Source of the DNA: Sphaerulina vaccinii
Lineage: Eukaryota > Ascomycota > Dothideomycetes > Mycosphaerellales > Mycosphaerellaceae
DNA length: 64,000 nucleotides
Reading direction: 5' to 3'
Assembly: GCA_022570795.1 (NCBI GenBank)
Contig: JAKUDP010000003.1
Span: forward strand, 1,550,001 to 1,614,000
Under the pieces are notes generated by a model. It was given only the letters and a program-made list of their open reading frames with translations, searched no databases and was not told the origin of the DNA. Of this stretch, positions 20,265 through 30,606 are shown piece after piece. A program made the translations under genes and the position numbers. Each line of letters starts with the position of its first letter. The first letter of the stretch is position 1.

Positions 20265-22239
20265 ATGTCATGGAACGGGCTCAAGAAGAGCGTCGGGCGG
20301 ACGACGACCAACCTGATGATGAAGACCGGCCACGTCGAACGCACCACCGACCGCGAATATGAAGTCGAAGAGCGCCGCTACCGAACCCTCGAGGCTGCCT
20401 CCCTCCGCCTACAGAAAGAAGCCAAGGGCTATCTCGACAGTCTGCGCGCTATGACCGCCAGCCAGATGCGAATCGCCGAAACCATTGACGCTTTTTACGG
20501 AGACAGCGGAGCCACCGACGGCGTGAGTAGAAGCTACAAGCAGGCTGTCGAAGACCTCGACGCAGAGACCGTCAAGGCGCTTGATGGGCCCTACAGGTGT
20601 GTTTCCCAAGATCCGCGTTTGTTGGATATGGTGTTTGATGAGGACGCCGGCATGTACGACTATGATGTTGTCAATGAGATTGAGAAGGAGCTCAATTTCA
20701 AGGCGGGCAACAGAAGGAATTACACCAGAGATGTGTATTCGAGGAAATGCAGGAAGGAAGATAAGCTCATTGAGTTTTGTTACAGAACTACCGTGCTGGA
20801 GCCCATCAATCGCTTTTGCGCTTATTTCCCCGATATCAACGAGTGTAAGCAATCTCGCCTCTTTGTAGTGCTGTTCAAGCTAATATGATCTAGGCATCAA
20901 GAAGCGGAACCACAAGATGCTCGACTACGATGCTATGCGAAGCAAAGTCAAGAAGCTGGTGGAGAAGCCCGACAAAGATCCCTCCAAGCTACCACGCACG
21001 GAGAAGGAGACTGAAATGGTAATGTCTGCTTCCGAATTCATTCGCACCAGTCATTTGTTCGAAGATGTTTCTCCTTCTGCACTGCATCATGATTTGTTGT
21101 ACTTTCCATCTCCATCCAAGGCGGTGGTGAACGCGCATGATGGGCTCAAGCACAGGAAGAAGTATGCCGGGATCCAGGAGTCCGAGGAGGAAAACGCTCA
21201 GAGAAGTGTTGGCGTTTGGCGCAGCGCCAGCATGATGAACCGTATGGCGAGGGCGAGCAGTCTGCTCAAGAACACCCTCCTGACTGTTGCGGACGTTGCT
21301 CTGGGTTCACCGATCGAGCCAGAGTCCAGATCACCACCAGGTTGGGAGGAGCACCATCCACGGTTGAGAAGCCCTGTTCTCACAAAGACACCACCTTCTG
21401 CGAATGCGAATGCGAATCGGCACTCTGGCCACTTCGATGGGCTGCCAGTCGTTCGCGAGGCATCGAAGGAGTCCATCGAATTGGTTCCAAACACGCCATC
21501 ATGGCACAGTCACCTCACTCCGAACATGCAGCGTGTTCTGAGAAGTCCAAGTCCTAGTCGCCACATCAGCATGCCCGTGCAACCACCGTCTCGCGATTCC
21601 ATGGCCGTTGCTCCACTCCAGCTTTTCTTCCCTGCCAATCGCACTTCTCTTTCACCCGATGATCGCGCCAGCTATGAGACTCGGCGAAGTATCTCGAGCC
21701 ACTCACGCAACCCCAGCTCCTCCTTCAAGGTCAGCTCGGAGAGCACCAGGCCACTTCTTCCGCGCAACACGAGCTCATCGCGCAAGTCACTCCCAGCAGA
21801 AAGAAACACTCGCGCCAACGTGCCCACCCCTTTCTTCGAGCCTTCTGAGTTGGAAGACATCATGGCGCCCTTCAGACAAAGGTTTGCAGAAGAGCAAGCT
21901 GACTTGATGGAACAGGCGAAAGCGGCGTACGAACAGCTAAACCAACAGCTGACGGACGAGCTACCTCAATTGATCGATCTTCGGTATGTTGATTCACGAT
22001 CTGCGTGACAGAGCTAATGTACTGACTTCTGTTATAGCGTACCCTACCTCGACCCATCCTTCGAAGCCCTTGTGAAAATCCAATTGCGATTCTGTGCCGA
22101 AGCATACAGCCGAATGGCACAAGTGCAACAGTATCTCGATGCTACTACGCGCGACCAGTATGCAAGTGGTGATCTTGACGCCCGAGTGGAAGACGTGCTG
22201 GGCCAGATTAGAGAGCTGAGCATCGCGGGCACTGTTTAG
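20265..22239 (+). CDS. Rvs-type BAR domain protein with long disordered insert
   Basis: 623 residues from ATG 20265, with introns 20845-20893 and 21984-22037. The first 190 residues closely follow the Rvs161 style (MSWNGLKKSVGR, MMKTGHVERTTDREYEVEE, LQKEAKGYLDSLRAMTASQ), giving the N-BAR amphipathic start and helices 1-2. KKRNHKMLDYDAMRSKVKK continues helix 2. Then about 290 residues rich in Ser, Pro, Arg and His interrupt the domain, after which EQADLMEQAKAAYEQLNQQL and LDPSFEALVKIQLRFC complete helix 3. No SH3 domain follows. BAR dimers shape membranes in endocytosis and actin patches; this looks like a third, insert-bearing Rvs paralogue. The insert could be a phosphorylated regulatory loop (inference). 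Confidence 0.88.
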
Positions 22240-23009
22240 GATCAGAGTGTTGATGGGCCGATGCCGAAGGATGAGTGCAAGTGGACCGAGCAATGCGAGC
22301 AAGCATGGCAAGCTCGAAGGTTGTAAAGTTTTGCATGAGTATGGCGCGATGAGTCTGCATTGTTTGTTGCTACGGCACTTACTTATGGTGGGAGCGAAAA
22401 GATGAGAGGTAGTAGACCTGTAATAACCTAAGTCCTATGAGCTGACCTCGTCTTCACTTCAACAAGGATACGTGCTCTATTGACCTAGGTGCTTTGGTGC
22501 AATGGAAATTTCGACTTTCGAAGTCGAGGCGTGAGTTTCACTCACATTGTGGAAAATTGGACGGAAAGACTCGCCAAAGCCGAATCGCTCTCTGAAAGAT
22601 AGCAATTGATGGCTCTGCACTCTGTCTGGGCTAGTAAGAGCTTGGTGCTTCAAGAATGGACAGAGAACCTCTTGCCAAAGTCCAAATGCTCTCTGAATAG
22701 TGTCAATCGATGGCTCTGCGCTCTGTATGGGCCTTCGATGGCTTGGTGATCGCGGGTGAACAGAGATGATCGTGGAATCCTTCATGGTCATTGTCAGTAT
22801 CTCTGACTTCCTATACAGTCTATGCCGCTCAACATACACATGAACTAGTGAGCTTTTCAGAGGTCGGAATCAGGAGATGAGCACGAGCAACCTTGGTATC
22901 TCCTCAGACTCACGCCGTCCATGCCATTCTGCTCGAACTCGTATCAGTGAAGCCAGTCACATGTCCAAACGGAGAAATGGAGATGAAAACATCTATGTAA
23001 ACCCTCTTC
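22240..23009. other. Intergenic, 770 bp, with degenerate tandem repeat
   Basis: Between the BAR gene end and the flavin-reductase-like gene end. It contains a diverged tandem repeat (22539-22760) and, just before it, two tight hairpins: 22511-22517/22521-22527 (7 bp, loop 3) and 22531-22536/22540-22545 (6 bp, loop 3). A 120-residue minus-strand frame (22477-22839) spans the repeats; its start codon and expression are uncertain. Confidence 0.5.
22539..22760. repeat. Degenerate tandem repeat, unit about 101 bp
   Basis: Units near 22539-22639 and 22640-22740, plus a partial third from 22741 that repeats GCTTGGTG. Shared blocks include TTGATGGCTCTGC/TCGATGGCTCTGC, GCTCTCTGAA and CCAAAG. In the minus-strand frame this gives paired motifs FGFGESFRPIF and FGLWQEVLCPF. 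Confidence 0.6.
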
Positions 23010-23772
23010 TCAGCTCGTACCCGGCTTCACCTCGCCATTACCATTAATCCCTTTCTGCCTCTCAGCATTCCCTTCCAACCCAACAAGCTGCTTCGGATCA
23101 CCAGGTATAATCATCTCGAACAGACTTTCCGCCGTAACGACAGTATACTGATGATATCCACATCTAGCAATGGGCATCGCCTTCCCTAGATCCACCATTC
23201 CATCTGTCAGAACTCTCTCATCAATATGCACGCCTATAACCCTGCCGATCACAACATCTACAGAACCCATAGGAGGATTTCCAGGTAACCGTAACGTCGA
23301 ATGATATTGGCATTCGAACTTGATAGGTGAGGCGGCAACCATAGGACAATCGATCAGATCAGCTTGTTGTTTCTCGAGGTTGCATTTCTGGAACTCGTCC
23401 ACGTTGGGAGACAGCCATTGTGCTGAAGCGTTCACTGCAGAGCGGAGGTCGTATGTTGCCATGTTCCAGCAAAAGTAGCCAGTTTGTTCGGCGTTGTTGA
23501 CTGTGTCTTTTCTCTGAGAGTCGAGGTCTTGATTTGATGAGAACATTACGTATGGTGGATCAAAAGTGAGATTGTTGAATTGAGAATAGGGAGCGAGGTT
23601 GTCGATGCCATCTTTTGAACGGGTGGAAATCCAACCTATGGGTCGAGGTGTTACGCAGGACTGTTGTTATGTTTAGTGTTTGCGTGAGAAGGGTAGTGTT
23701 TGAGGTCGGCACCTTGAATGGGTCTCTTGGGAGGCCATGAGGTGTCTTGCCTGGTTCGTAGAACAACACCAT
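23010..23772 (-). CDS. Flavin reductase-like FMN-binding protein
   Basis: 236 residues from ATG 23772, with one intron at 23661-23712. Removing it joins GLPRDPFK to SCVTPRPIGWISTRSKDG, the family hallmark in which the PRPIGW segment contacts flavin. IDNLAPYSQFNNLTFDPP and a segment around SPIKFECQY follow, then VVIGRVIGVHID, all usual for the split-barrel flavin reductase domain. Members reduce FMN or FAD with NAD(P)H or serve as flavin oxidoreductases of unknown substrate. The C-terminal 25 residues are Gly/Lys/Asn-rich. No partner monooxygenase is adjacent; the nearest flavoenzymes are 10 kb away, so a shared pathway is not implied. Cytosolic, complete. Confidence 0.9.
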
Positions 23773-24117
23773 GATGTGAATTCCACGCTTTGTATGTGTT
23801 GTTTCTGACTGCAAGTCAGTTCGTGTTGTGGAACGTTACAAGAGGTGGAGACACATGAGGTGTCATGCCGGCACCGAAACCGGCTTGCTGCTCGGCAAGT
23901 GTTTGCCGATACAGGACTGCGTTGCTTTCGAAGATCGGAAGAGCTGTATACTTGATATGGAGTTGTCATGAGTAACATTGTCTCACTGACAATCTTCAAA
24001 AGTACATGTGCTCAGTGACATCAGCAGCAGCATTGTGAAGTTGTGCCTACTCAGGGATGGCCATGACTATGGCCAGACCAGGCCTCACTGCCTACCTTTA
24101 CGGCATGTGGCTCCCAC
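23773..24117. other. Intergenic, 345 bp
   Basis: Promoter of the flavin-reductase-like gene and 3' region of the archaemetzincin gene. Nothing else seen. Confidence 0.6.
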
Positions 24118-25455
24118 TCACGGGCTAAGCTCGATCGGATCGTTGACAGTCGACCCTCCAGGAGAAGGCAGTTCCTTGAGGCGCATCTTGAGCCAGGCCG
24201 CCCACGCTGCCCACATCTCGCCACCAGCTTTAGAGCTCCACTTCTCGCAGAACCTGAGCAGTTTCTCATACCTGTCCACGATATTACCTCCCGTAGCCGT
24301 GAGTGTCTTCTCCAGATCGATCGGGCAGAGATAAGGTGGTTGTGCGCCGTCTTCAGTCAGGCCCGCCGTGCCTTGCATGACACACGCGTAGTATACGCAA
24401 TGATCCATGCCAACGATGTGCCCTACTTCGTGGGAGGCTGTCTTGCAGATTCGTGCGAACCACAAAGCGTTCTTCGCTGCCGATGAACGCTCGCCTGCTG
24501 GTACGCTCGCCATGTAAGCGCTCACAGCCGCGTCCATAGCAGTATCGGCGCGAGTTTGCAGTCCGTTTTGCTTTCCTTTTGGCTTCTTGGTAGGCGGCTC
24601 GATCGCTTCGCCACTGCAGGACGCATCAACGAAAGCTTGACAGTGACTTAACGGCCACACATGCTCCGTCTCGATCTCCTGCAGCTTATCGAGCCATGGA
24701 TTGTATCGTGAGCTACAGACTACAGCTACACGATTGCCACCGTACGCTCTTCCGCAGCAAAAGTCATCGGGTTCGTCCTCGTATAGATCATGGTCGACTA
24801 GCATCAAGAGCGCATAAGCATCTTCTGAAAGAATTGTAATCGCGGCATCCAGCAGATCGTTCAGGTTTAGTTGTCCAGAGTACAGCCCGTCCTTCGAAGG
24901 ACGATGCCTGATGCCGATGGCTTCAGAGCCGATGTTCAAACCAATACGCTCACGTCCACCAGCATGCCCTTTCTTCTTACGAGCTTCGGTCCATGGCATG
25001 AATTTGAGTTGTGGCCCATCATAAATTTTGACAATCAATGGATGATAGAAAGCTTCCAGATACTCTCTTAAAGGCTCTGCTGCAGGCGGTATATGGCCTC
25101 GATCTGCAGCTGGCATTTTCGCATTGCCAGTATTTGCATTCGGGATCGCCCAGCCACGGACATGATTTGACTCAGCGGCGTATTCTGGTGGACGAACAAC
25201 ATATATCGTGCGTCTGCCAGACTCTGCGGCGATCCTATCACGTATGCGTAGCCAAGACCGGACACTCTGAGGTCCATACTTCGGATCAAACGATAGCTCA
25301 TCGCCAGGCAGTACTAAAGGTGCCGGGAACGTCGAGGCATGGATAACTTCAGGTAGTGCTTTGCTTGCCGGTCGTGGAATGTGTTTCTTGTAGCCAACCT
25401 CTTGTGCATGTGGCGATGGTTCGAAGCAGAGAGTAGGGTGCTTGCAACCAGACAT
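24118..25455 (-). CDS. Archaemetzincin-like zinc metalloprotease
   Basis: Intronless, 445 residues. The catalytic motif SHEVGHIVGMDHC (H342, E343, H346, H352) is followed by C353, C358 and the Met-turn VMQ, matching the archaemetzincin pattern HExxHxxGxxHC-x4-CxM. The family then has a CxxC pair that helps bind a second structural zinc. Here it reads YLCPIDLEK: C377 is kept, but the second Cys is Asp380 (codon at 24316-24318). The N-terminal part (PGDELSFDPKYGPQS and the DDFCCGRAYGG strand) is typical of eukaryotic members. Archaemetzincins are putative aminopeptidases without a firmly known substrate. Whether the structural zinc is lost cannot be told from sequence. Confidence 0.9.
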   Translation of the reverse strand: MSGCKHPTLCFEPSPHAQEVGYKKHIPRPASKALPEVIHASTFPAPLVLPGDELSFDPKYGPQSVRSWLRIRDRIAAESGRRTIYVVRPPEYAAESNHVRGWAIPNANTGNAKMPAADRGHIPPAAEPLREYLEAFYHPLIVKIYDGPQLKFMPWTEARKKKGHAGGRERIGLNIGSEAIGIRHRPSKDGLYSGQLNLNDLLDAAITILSEDAYALLMLVDHDLYEDEPDDFCCGRAYGGNRVAVVCSSRYNPWLDKLQEIETEHVWPLSHCQAFVDASCSGEAIEPPTKKPKGKQNGLQTRADTAMDAAVSAYMASVPAGERSSAAKNALWFARICKTASHEVGHIVGMDHCVYYACVMQGTAGLTEDGAQPPYLCPIDLEKTLTATGGNIVDRYEKLLRFCEKWSSKAGGEMWAAWAAWLKMRLKELPSPGGSTVNDPIELSP

Positions 25456-26025
25456 GACTCCAGGTTGATGCGTAGGAAGACGGGAACGTAAGAGAATTCG
25501 CTTGCTCGACGCGTCTACCTATATATCAGCTTGTGTCAGCTCATTGCCTTGGCCAACATTAGTATGGCCCAGTGCATCCTTCGCTTGGCTATTTCACGAT
25601 TGTGCGGACTGCCGTGCCGCGTTGATGAGTCACGAAAAAGGAAAGCGTAAGAGATGTGATGTTATTATTGTGCTCGAGGACGCGTTGTAGTTGCTGCCTG
25701 CAGGGATCACAGCTAATCGGATAGTTCCGGCGCTAGCTAAATGTCAGTCAAACGCTCAATTAATTTAGTTCAAGCCTGGCGGGGGGAAACCAACCTTTTG
25801 ATGTACAACATGAACATAAAGTGGCATTCATCATGATTGTGATTATGGGACTCTGATACTTCACTTCTTGCTCAACTGCATTTATAGATTAAGTTCTCTC
25901 CATATATCGTAACACCTCGAAGAGCTGACTGGTACATCCTTCCGCGCACATGCTATTGACCAACCGCCAATCTATGCTTCAGTCTATCGCCAACGCCGTG
26001 GTCAAGACAATGCAACACTTCTGCC
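25456..26025. other. Intergenic, 570 bp
   Basis: Promoter of the archaemetzincin gene and 3' end of the ABC transporter gene. A perfect TGAGTCA (Gcn4/AP-1 type heptamer) lies at 25626-25632, about 170 bp upstream of the archaemetzincin start. No gene seen. Confidence 0.55.
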
Positions 26026-29000
26026 CTATCTCCTGTTGAAGTTCAGATACCTGCTACCAATGAACAACAAGATCAGGTTACTGCCGATGAATGCAATTAG
26101 GATACCAAGATCTCGCCATCTATTGTCGAACGAGATGCCCAATGGCTCGTAGAACTGATCACCAACACTGTATGCGCAGTATCCACAGTCGGAAGTCGAG
26201 TTGTCTACGATGTAGCCAGGACCGCCGGAGGCAAAGAAGTTAGCCATGTAATCCCCGCACGTCTGTCCTTGAGGAGCCGTGAAGCGATTGAGCTCACTGT
26301 CGGTACAGATCACAGGCTTGCCATGCAGCTCAGTCGAGACGAGACCTGCAATGAGACGCGTGAAAGGATCCAGCTCGTAAAGCCACGCTCGCCAGAAGCC
26401 AGGAATCTGTGGCTTGGGTACGGTGACACCGCAGAACAGTGCGAAGATGATGATCAAGAATGGATTGAGCAGCACAGCGATGAAAGTGCTGGGTGTCAAA
26501 GCAGAGACCATTTGTCCAAGAGTGACAGAGAACAGCTCAGTGACCAAGATCATCAAGAAGTTATATCCTGCACGATCGGACGCCGAGCTGAAGCCCGGGA
26601 TGTAGTACAAAGGCAAGAAGAAACCAATAGCACAGATGATGCTGTAGGGAATCTCGGCGATGACCATGGACAGCGCGAATGGCAGTTGCTTGTAGGTCTT
26701 GCTGGCGGCTTCGCGGTAGTAGATCAGACGACTGAGATCGTACTTTGGCTCGACTTGAGCCAAAATCAGTGCTGGCAGAACGGTGACCTGGAAGATGATG
26801 AAGACTCTGTACTGCAAGGATGTTCGTGACTCGTCGAGCTGCAAGAACATGAGACCAGTGAGCAAAGCGATGATGACATGGTTGAAGAGACGAGTGAAGC
26901 CGTAATTTGGTGATCTCCAGAAGGACTTGTGAGTGCGTACCTGCACGGTCTTGATCTGGTGCCAAAGCGGTGTGGCGAATTCCTTCTGGTCAACCGGCGG
27001 CTGAGAGCCAACAGCTTCGATGCGTTCTCTCTTGATGCGCAAGATCTCTTCCTTGGTCTCTGCGAGCTCTTCGGAGTCTTTCCAGATCAGGCCCCAGTCC
27101 TTGTCGCCAATCATTGGAGCTTGGCCAGCTCCAATGGCGTCCAGCATCCACTCAGCCGGGTTCGCATTAGGCGGACACTCGGCGCCGTACTTGTGGAAGT
27201 ACCCACGCAGTGTTGCAGCATCTTTGCCTATATCGCCGAAGTACACTGTCTGTCCTCCTCTTTGTAAAAGCAGGAGGCGATCGAAATTCTCGAAGAGTGA
27301 AGCATTAGGTTGATGAATTGTGCAGAGAATGGCTTGTCCTGCGGCAGCAAGCTTTCGCAAGAAACGCACGATATTGAATGCGGATTGCGAGTCAAGTCCG
27401 GATGTCGGCTCATCGAGGAAGAGCAGGAGTTCTGGCTTTGCTGCCAACTCGACTCCAATAGTCACACGCTTTCGTTGCTCGACTGCAAGTCCAGCTTCTG
27501 GGCTGCCGATGATAGCATCAGCGATGTCCTCCATCTCGAGCAAGGCGATGATCTCTTCGACGTAGGCGTATTTCTCCTCTTGCGGTGTCTCGTAGGGTTG
27601 TCTGAGGACTGCTGAGAAGCGGAGAGCCTCACGAACAGTCTGCGTGCCTTCGTGAACATCAAGCTGCTCTGCATAGCTAGTACCTCTTTGAAACGCTGTT
27701 CCTGGAGGCTTGCCATCAATGAGCTTGTCACCAGTGATCACTCCGATGTTCTTTCTTGAGGCGAGCACGTCAAGGAGGGTAGTCTTGCCCGCACCAGAGG
27801 CGCCCATAAGTGCAGTGAGCTGTCCTGGCTTGACATAGCCGAAGATGTTGTTGAGCAATTTGAGTTGGCCAGACGGTACTGGCACTTCGTAGCACAGGTT
27901 CTCCCATGTCAAGACTGCCTTCGACTCAATCTTCAGTTCAGAGCCTTCGGCTTCTCCTTCCTTGCGACTACGCTTCTGTCGCTTCTCAGCTAGGGCATCG
28001 TTGAGCTGCTTGCGCGCCTTGTCCTCTTTAGCATAGAAGGTGATTGTCTTGCCACCTGCACCCCACTTGACGAATTCACCCAAGAAGGCATTGGCCATCA
28101 AGAATGCAGTGACAAGGACAACGATGATGCCCCAGTTGCGCCATAGATCGCGAGGAAAGTACTGGAAAGCGGTCTCGATGTAGCTTGTTCCAGACACAGT
28201 AGCGGAACCTCCAGTACTGCCTGCGAGTGTGCATGTTTGATGCGCGATGTCACCATAGCCAGCTCCGTATGGAATGAGGTAAGATCCTTCACATTGCAGC
28301 TCAAGCCTCTCGAATTCGTTCATCATCATGGCTGAAAAGCCGAGACCGAGCGCGTTGATGTAGAAAATCCAGGACAGCCAAACTTGTTGACTAGGATACT
28401 GGATGAGATAGCCGGAAGTCAACACGAACAAGGTAATAATCGTGGCGGCGAACTTGATGGCACTGTCGAAATCAGGGCACAGACAGCCCACTGTGCGGAA
28501 GAACAGAGTGATCGCGAGATAGCCAGTGATGATGATCAAGTAGAACGTGAAGAAGGCACCAGCATCGTAGACCAGTCCACACATGAAGTATACCATAATC
28601 GAGAACACCAGGATCTGTGTTGCGGCAAACGCTAAGTCGACAAGAATTTGCGCAATCCAGAGAGCAGAGGGTCGATGGAAGGTATACGCTCTGTGCTTGT
28701 TCACGATGCCTCTGCCCATCATGACAGTGCCAAGCTCACCGAAAGCCTGGAAGCAGTTAAACAGCAATGCGATGAAGAGAACACCGCCTCGAGTGAAGGC
28801 GCCCGCACTAGTCTTCGGCTGCTGTAGCCAGACAGTACCAATAACAATAGCGATGACAATCGAGGTGATCCAGGAGACGACGAGGGAGAAGCGATCCTGC
28901 CATTTGAGGATGAATTGCCGCTTCATGAGAGCCCACGTCTGTAGGTAGAATGGAATTGAGTAGACGGATTTCTGTGGTGCGTGGCGCTTGCCTTGAAGTA

Positions 29001-30606
29001 CAGCAGTCTTGAAGTCCTCGTAGACGTGCTGCTCTTCCTCGACTCGCTTGCGCCATCTGTTCATCTCTTCGTCTCGCATTGCGGCGTAGTTGGACTTCTC
29101 AAAAGCCTCGACAAGATCATCTGGTGTTGATGGGACGTCCACGGAACTGCGGCCTGATGCATATTCGCGCTCGAACTCGTCTGTGCAGCCAGTCAGGTAG
29201 TCAGGTGTCGTCTGTCGCGGCTTTTCGAGGAAGCCCAATCCTTCGAAGTATGATCTTGCTTCTTGCGTTGGCCCGAAGAAAACTTGCCGTCCTTCTGCAA
29301 TAACCATGACCTTGTCGAATTGTGAGTAGATGTTCTCCGATGCCTGGTACAGTGAGACAAATGTCGTGGTGTGATATATGTCGGTCATGATGCGCAATGA
29401 CTTGGCATAATCCAGCGCCGTGGAGGCATCCAGACCTCTTGTCGAATTGTCGTGACTGCAAACAGAGCCACCTGTGATCATCATCTCGGCAATGGAGACA
29501 CGCTTTCGCTCACCTCCAGAGATGCCGCGAACGAAAGGATTGCCCACGATGGTGTTCTTGGTGTGCTCGATATTGAACATTCGTAGCAACATATCGACGA
29601 CTTTATCCTTGAACTGCGCCGGGCTGATTCCACCAGGTCTCTTGCCAGGCACTTTCGTTTCTAACGCGAACCCAAGTGTTTGGCCAACAGTCAATGTAGG
29701 GTGGTGAACATCGTCTTCCTCGCAGTAGACAGCCTCTCCACGATAGCGTTTCTCGAACTCCTTGGCTGAGAAAGGCCCATACTGGACCTCTCCTTCGATG
29801 TTGGTGTAGCCATATCTTTGGTTCGCGATTACCTTCAGAAATGATGTGCATCCAGAGCCAGGCTTTCCAAGGACAAGCACCATCTCACCCGGCTTGACCA
29901 GACCTTTGAAGTTGTGCAGGATGTTCACTTCCTTGCCCTTCGCACCTGCTCCAACTAGACCCATCAAGAATCTGACAGGAAAGAGGAAGAAACCAGTGAA
30001 CGCATCAGGGAAGGTCTGGACGAAGATCTTGCTCCCTCCCATGCCCTTCACTGTGAGCGAGTCGAAGAGCACACCGATAGCTTTGCCCTTGATACCACTC
30101 TCCTCCTCCAGGCGCTTGTTGCCTCTCAGTGTGTCTTCCAGATCGAATTGCTCCTCGTCGTCATCACTCGTCGCCGGTGACACGGCCTTCTCCAGATCTG
30201 TAGTAACGCCATGCTTCTTGCTCTCACTCTTCCTCCTCGAGATGCGACTGGTGCCTGTCAACTCCCGTTGCAACTCAGCAAAGTCGCTGTGAGCACGATG
30301 TACGTTCACGCCATGTATTGATCGCTGATCAACGGACGACACTCTTCCCGATTCGTTGGCGAAGTCGTTCTGGCTACCCACTGAAGTTTCCTTGCTGGCG
30401 GTCAGGGTATCCCGGTCGTTTTCGATCTTGTGCTGCTGCACCTCGACAGCTTCGGTCGCAAATCCAGCTCGCTCGTCCTTCTCGCTGGCATACGCAGCAG
30501 ATGGATTCCCTGCATTTCCACTCTGGTCGAAGCCATGCCCGCCATGAACATGTCCTGGATGATCAAGATGCAGTTCCTGCTCGATCTTCTCTTTGGCAGA
30601 CTCCAT
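26026..30606 (-). CDS. Full-size ABCG (PDR-type) multidrug transporter
   Basis: 1526 residues from ATG 30606, a normal length for the (NBD-TMD)2 PDR family; the frame stays open upstream to 30735 but without family sequence. NBD1 has the asymmetric Walker A GKPGSGCTSF, signature VRGISGGERKRVSIAE and the degenerate Walker B region HDNSTRGLDAST. NBD2 has the full Walker A GASGAGKTTLLDVLA, a degenerate signature EQRKRVTIGVEL and Walker B LLLFLDEPTSGLD. Six-helix TMDs follow each, with a PDR-CDR extracellular Cys-rich loop before the last helix. The first 200 residues are hydrophilic, with a His/Gly-rich HPGHVHGGHG patch. Such pumps export xenobiotics and fungicides from the plasma membrane; the substrate here is unknown. 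Confidence 0.95.
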   Translation of the reverse strand: MESAKEKIEQELHLDHPGHVHGGHGFDQSGNAGNPSAAYASEKDERAGFATEAVEVQQHKIENDRDTLTASKETSVGSQNDFANESGRVSSVDQRSIHGVNVHRAHSDFAELQRELTGTSRISRRKSESKKHGVTTDLEKAVSPATSDDDEEQFDLEDTLRGNKRLEEESGIKGKAIGVLFDSLTVKGMGGSKIFVQTFPDAFTGFFLFPVRFLMGLVGAGAKGKEVNILHNFKGLVKPGEMVLVLGKPGSGCTSFLKVIANQRYGYTNIEGEVQYGPFSAKEFEKRYRGEAVYCEEDDVHHPTLTVGQTLGFALETKVPGKRPGGISPAQFKDKVVDMLLRMFNIEHTKNTIVGNPFVRGISGGERKRVSIAEMMITGGSVCSHDNSTRGLDASTALDYAKSLRIMTDIYHTTTFVSLYQASENIYSQFDKVMVIAEGRQVFFGPTQEARSYFEGLGFLEKPRQTTPDYLTGCTDEFEREYASGRSSVDVPSTPDDLVEAFEKSNYAAMRDEEMNRWRKRVEEEQHVYEDFKTAVLQGKRHAPQKSVYSIPFYLQTWALMKRQFILKWQDRFSLVVSWITSIVIAIVIGTVWLQQPKTSAGAFTRGGVLFIALLFNCFQAFGELGTVMMGRGIVNKHRAYTFHRPSALWIAQILVDLAFAATQILVFSIMVYFMCGLVYDAGAFFTFYLIIITGYLAITLFFRTVGCLCPDFDSAIKFAATIITLFVLTSGYLIQYPSQQVWLSWIFYINALGLGFSAMMMNEFERLELQCEGSYLIPYGAGYGDIAHQTCTLAGSTGGSATVSGTSYIETAFQYFPRDLWRNWGIIVVLVTAFLMANAFLGEFVKWGAGGKTITFYAKEDKARKQLNDALAEKRQKRSRKEGEAEGSELKIESKAVLTWENLCYEVPVPSGQLKLLNNIFGYVKPGQLTALMGASGAGKTTLLDVLASRKNIGVITGDKLIDGKPPGTAFQRGTSYAEQLDVHEGTQTVREALRFSAVLRQPYETPQEEKYAYVEEIIALLEMEDIADAIIGSPEAGLAVEQRKRVTIGVELAAKPELLLFLDEPTSGLDSQSAFNIVRFLRKLAAAGQAILCTIHQPNASLFENFDRLLLLQRGGQTVYFGDIGKDAATLRGYFHKYGAECPPNANPAEWMLDAIGAGQAPMIGDKDWGLIWKDSEELAETKEEILRIKRERIEAVGSQPPVDQKEFATPLWHQIKTVQVRTHKSFWRSPNYGFTRLFNHVIIALLTGLMFLQLDESRTSLQYRVFIIFQVTVLPALILAQVEPKYDLSRLIYYREAASKTYKQLPFALSMVIAEIPYSIICAIGFFLPLYYIPGFSSASDRAGYNFLMILVTELFSVTLGQMVSALTPSTFIAVLLNPFLIIIFALFCGVTVPKPQIPGFWRAWLYELDPFTRLIAGLVSTELHGKPVICTDSELNRFTAPQGQTCGDYMANFFASGGPGYIVDNSTSDCGYCAYSVGDQFYEPLGISFDNRWRDLGILIAFIGSNLILLFIGSRYLNFNRR

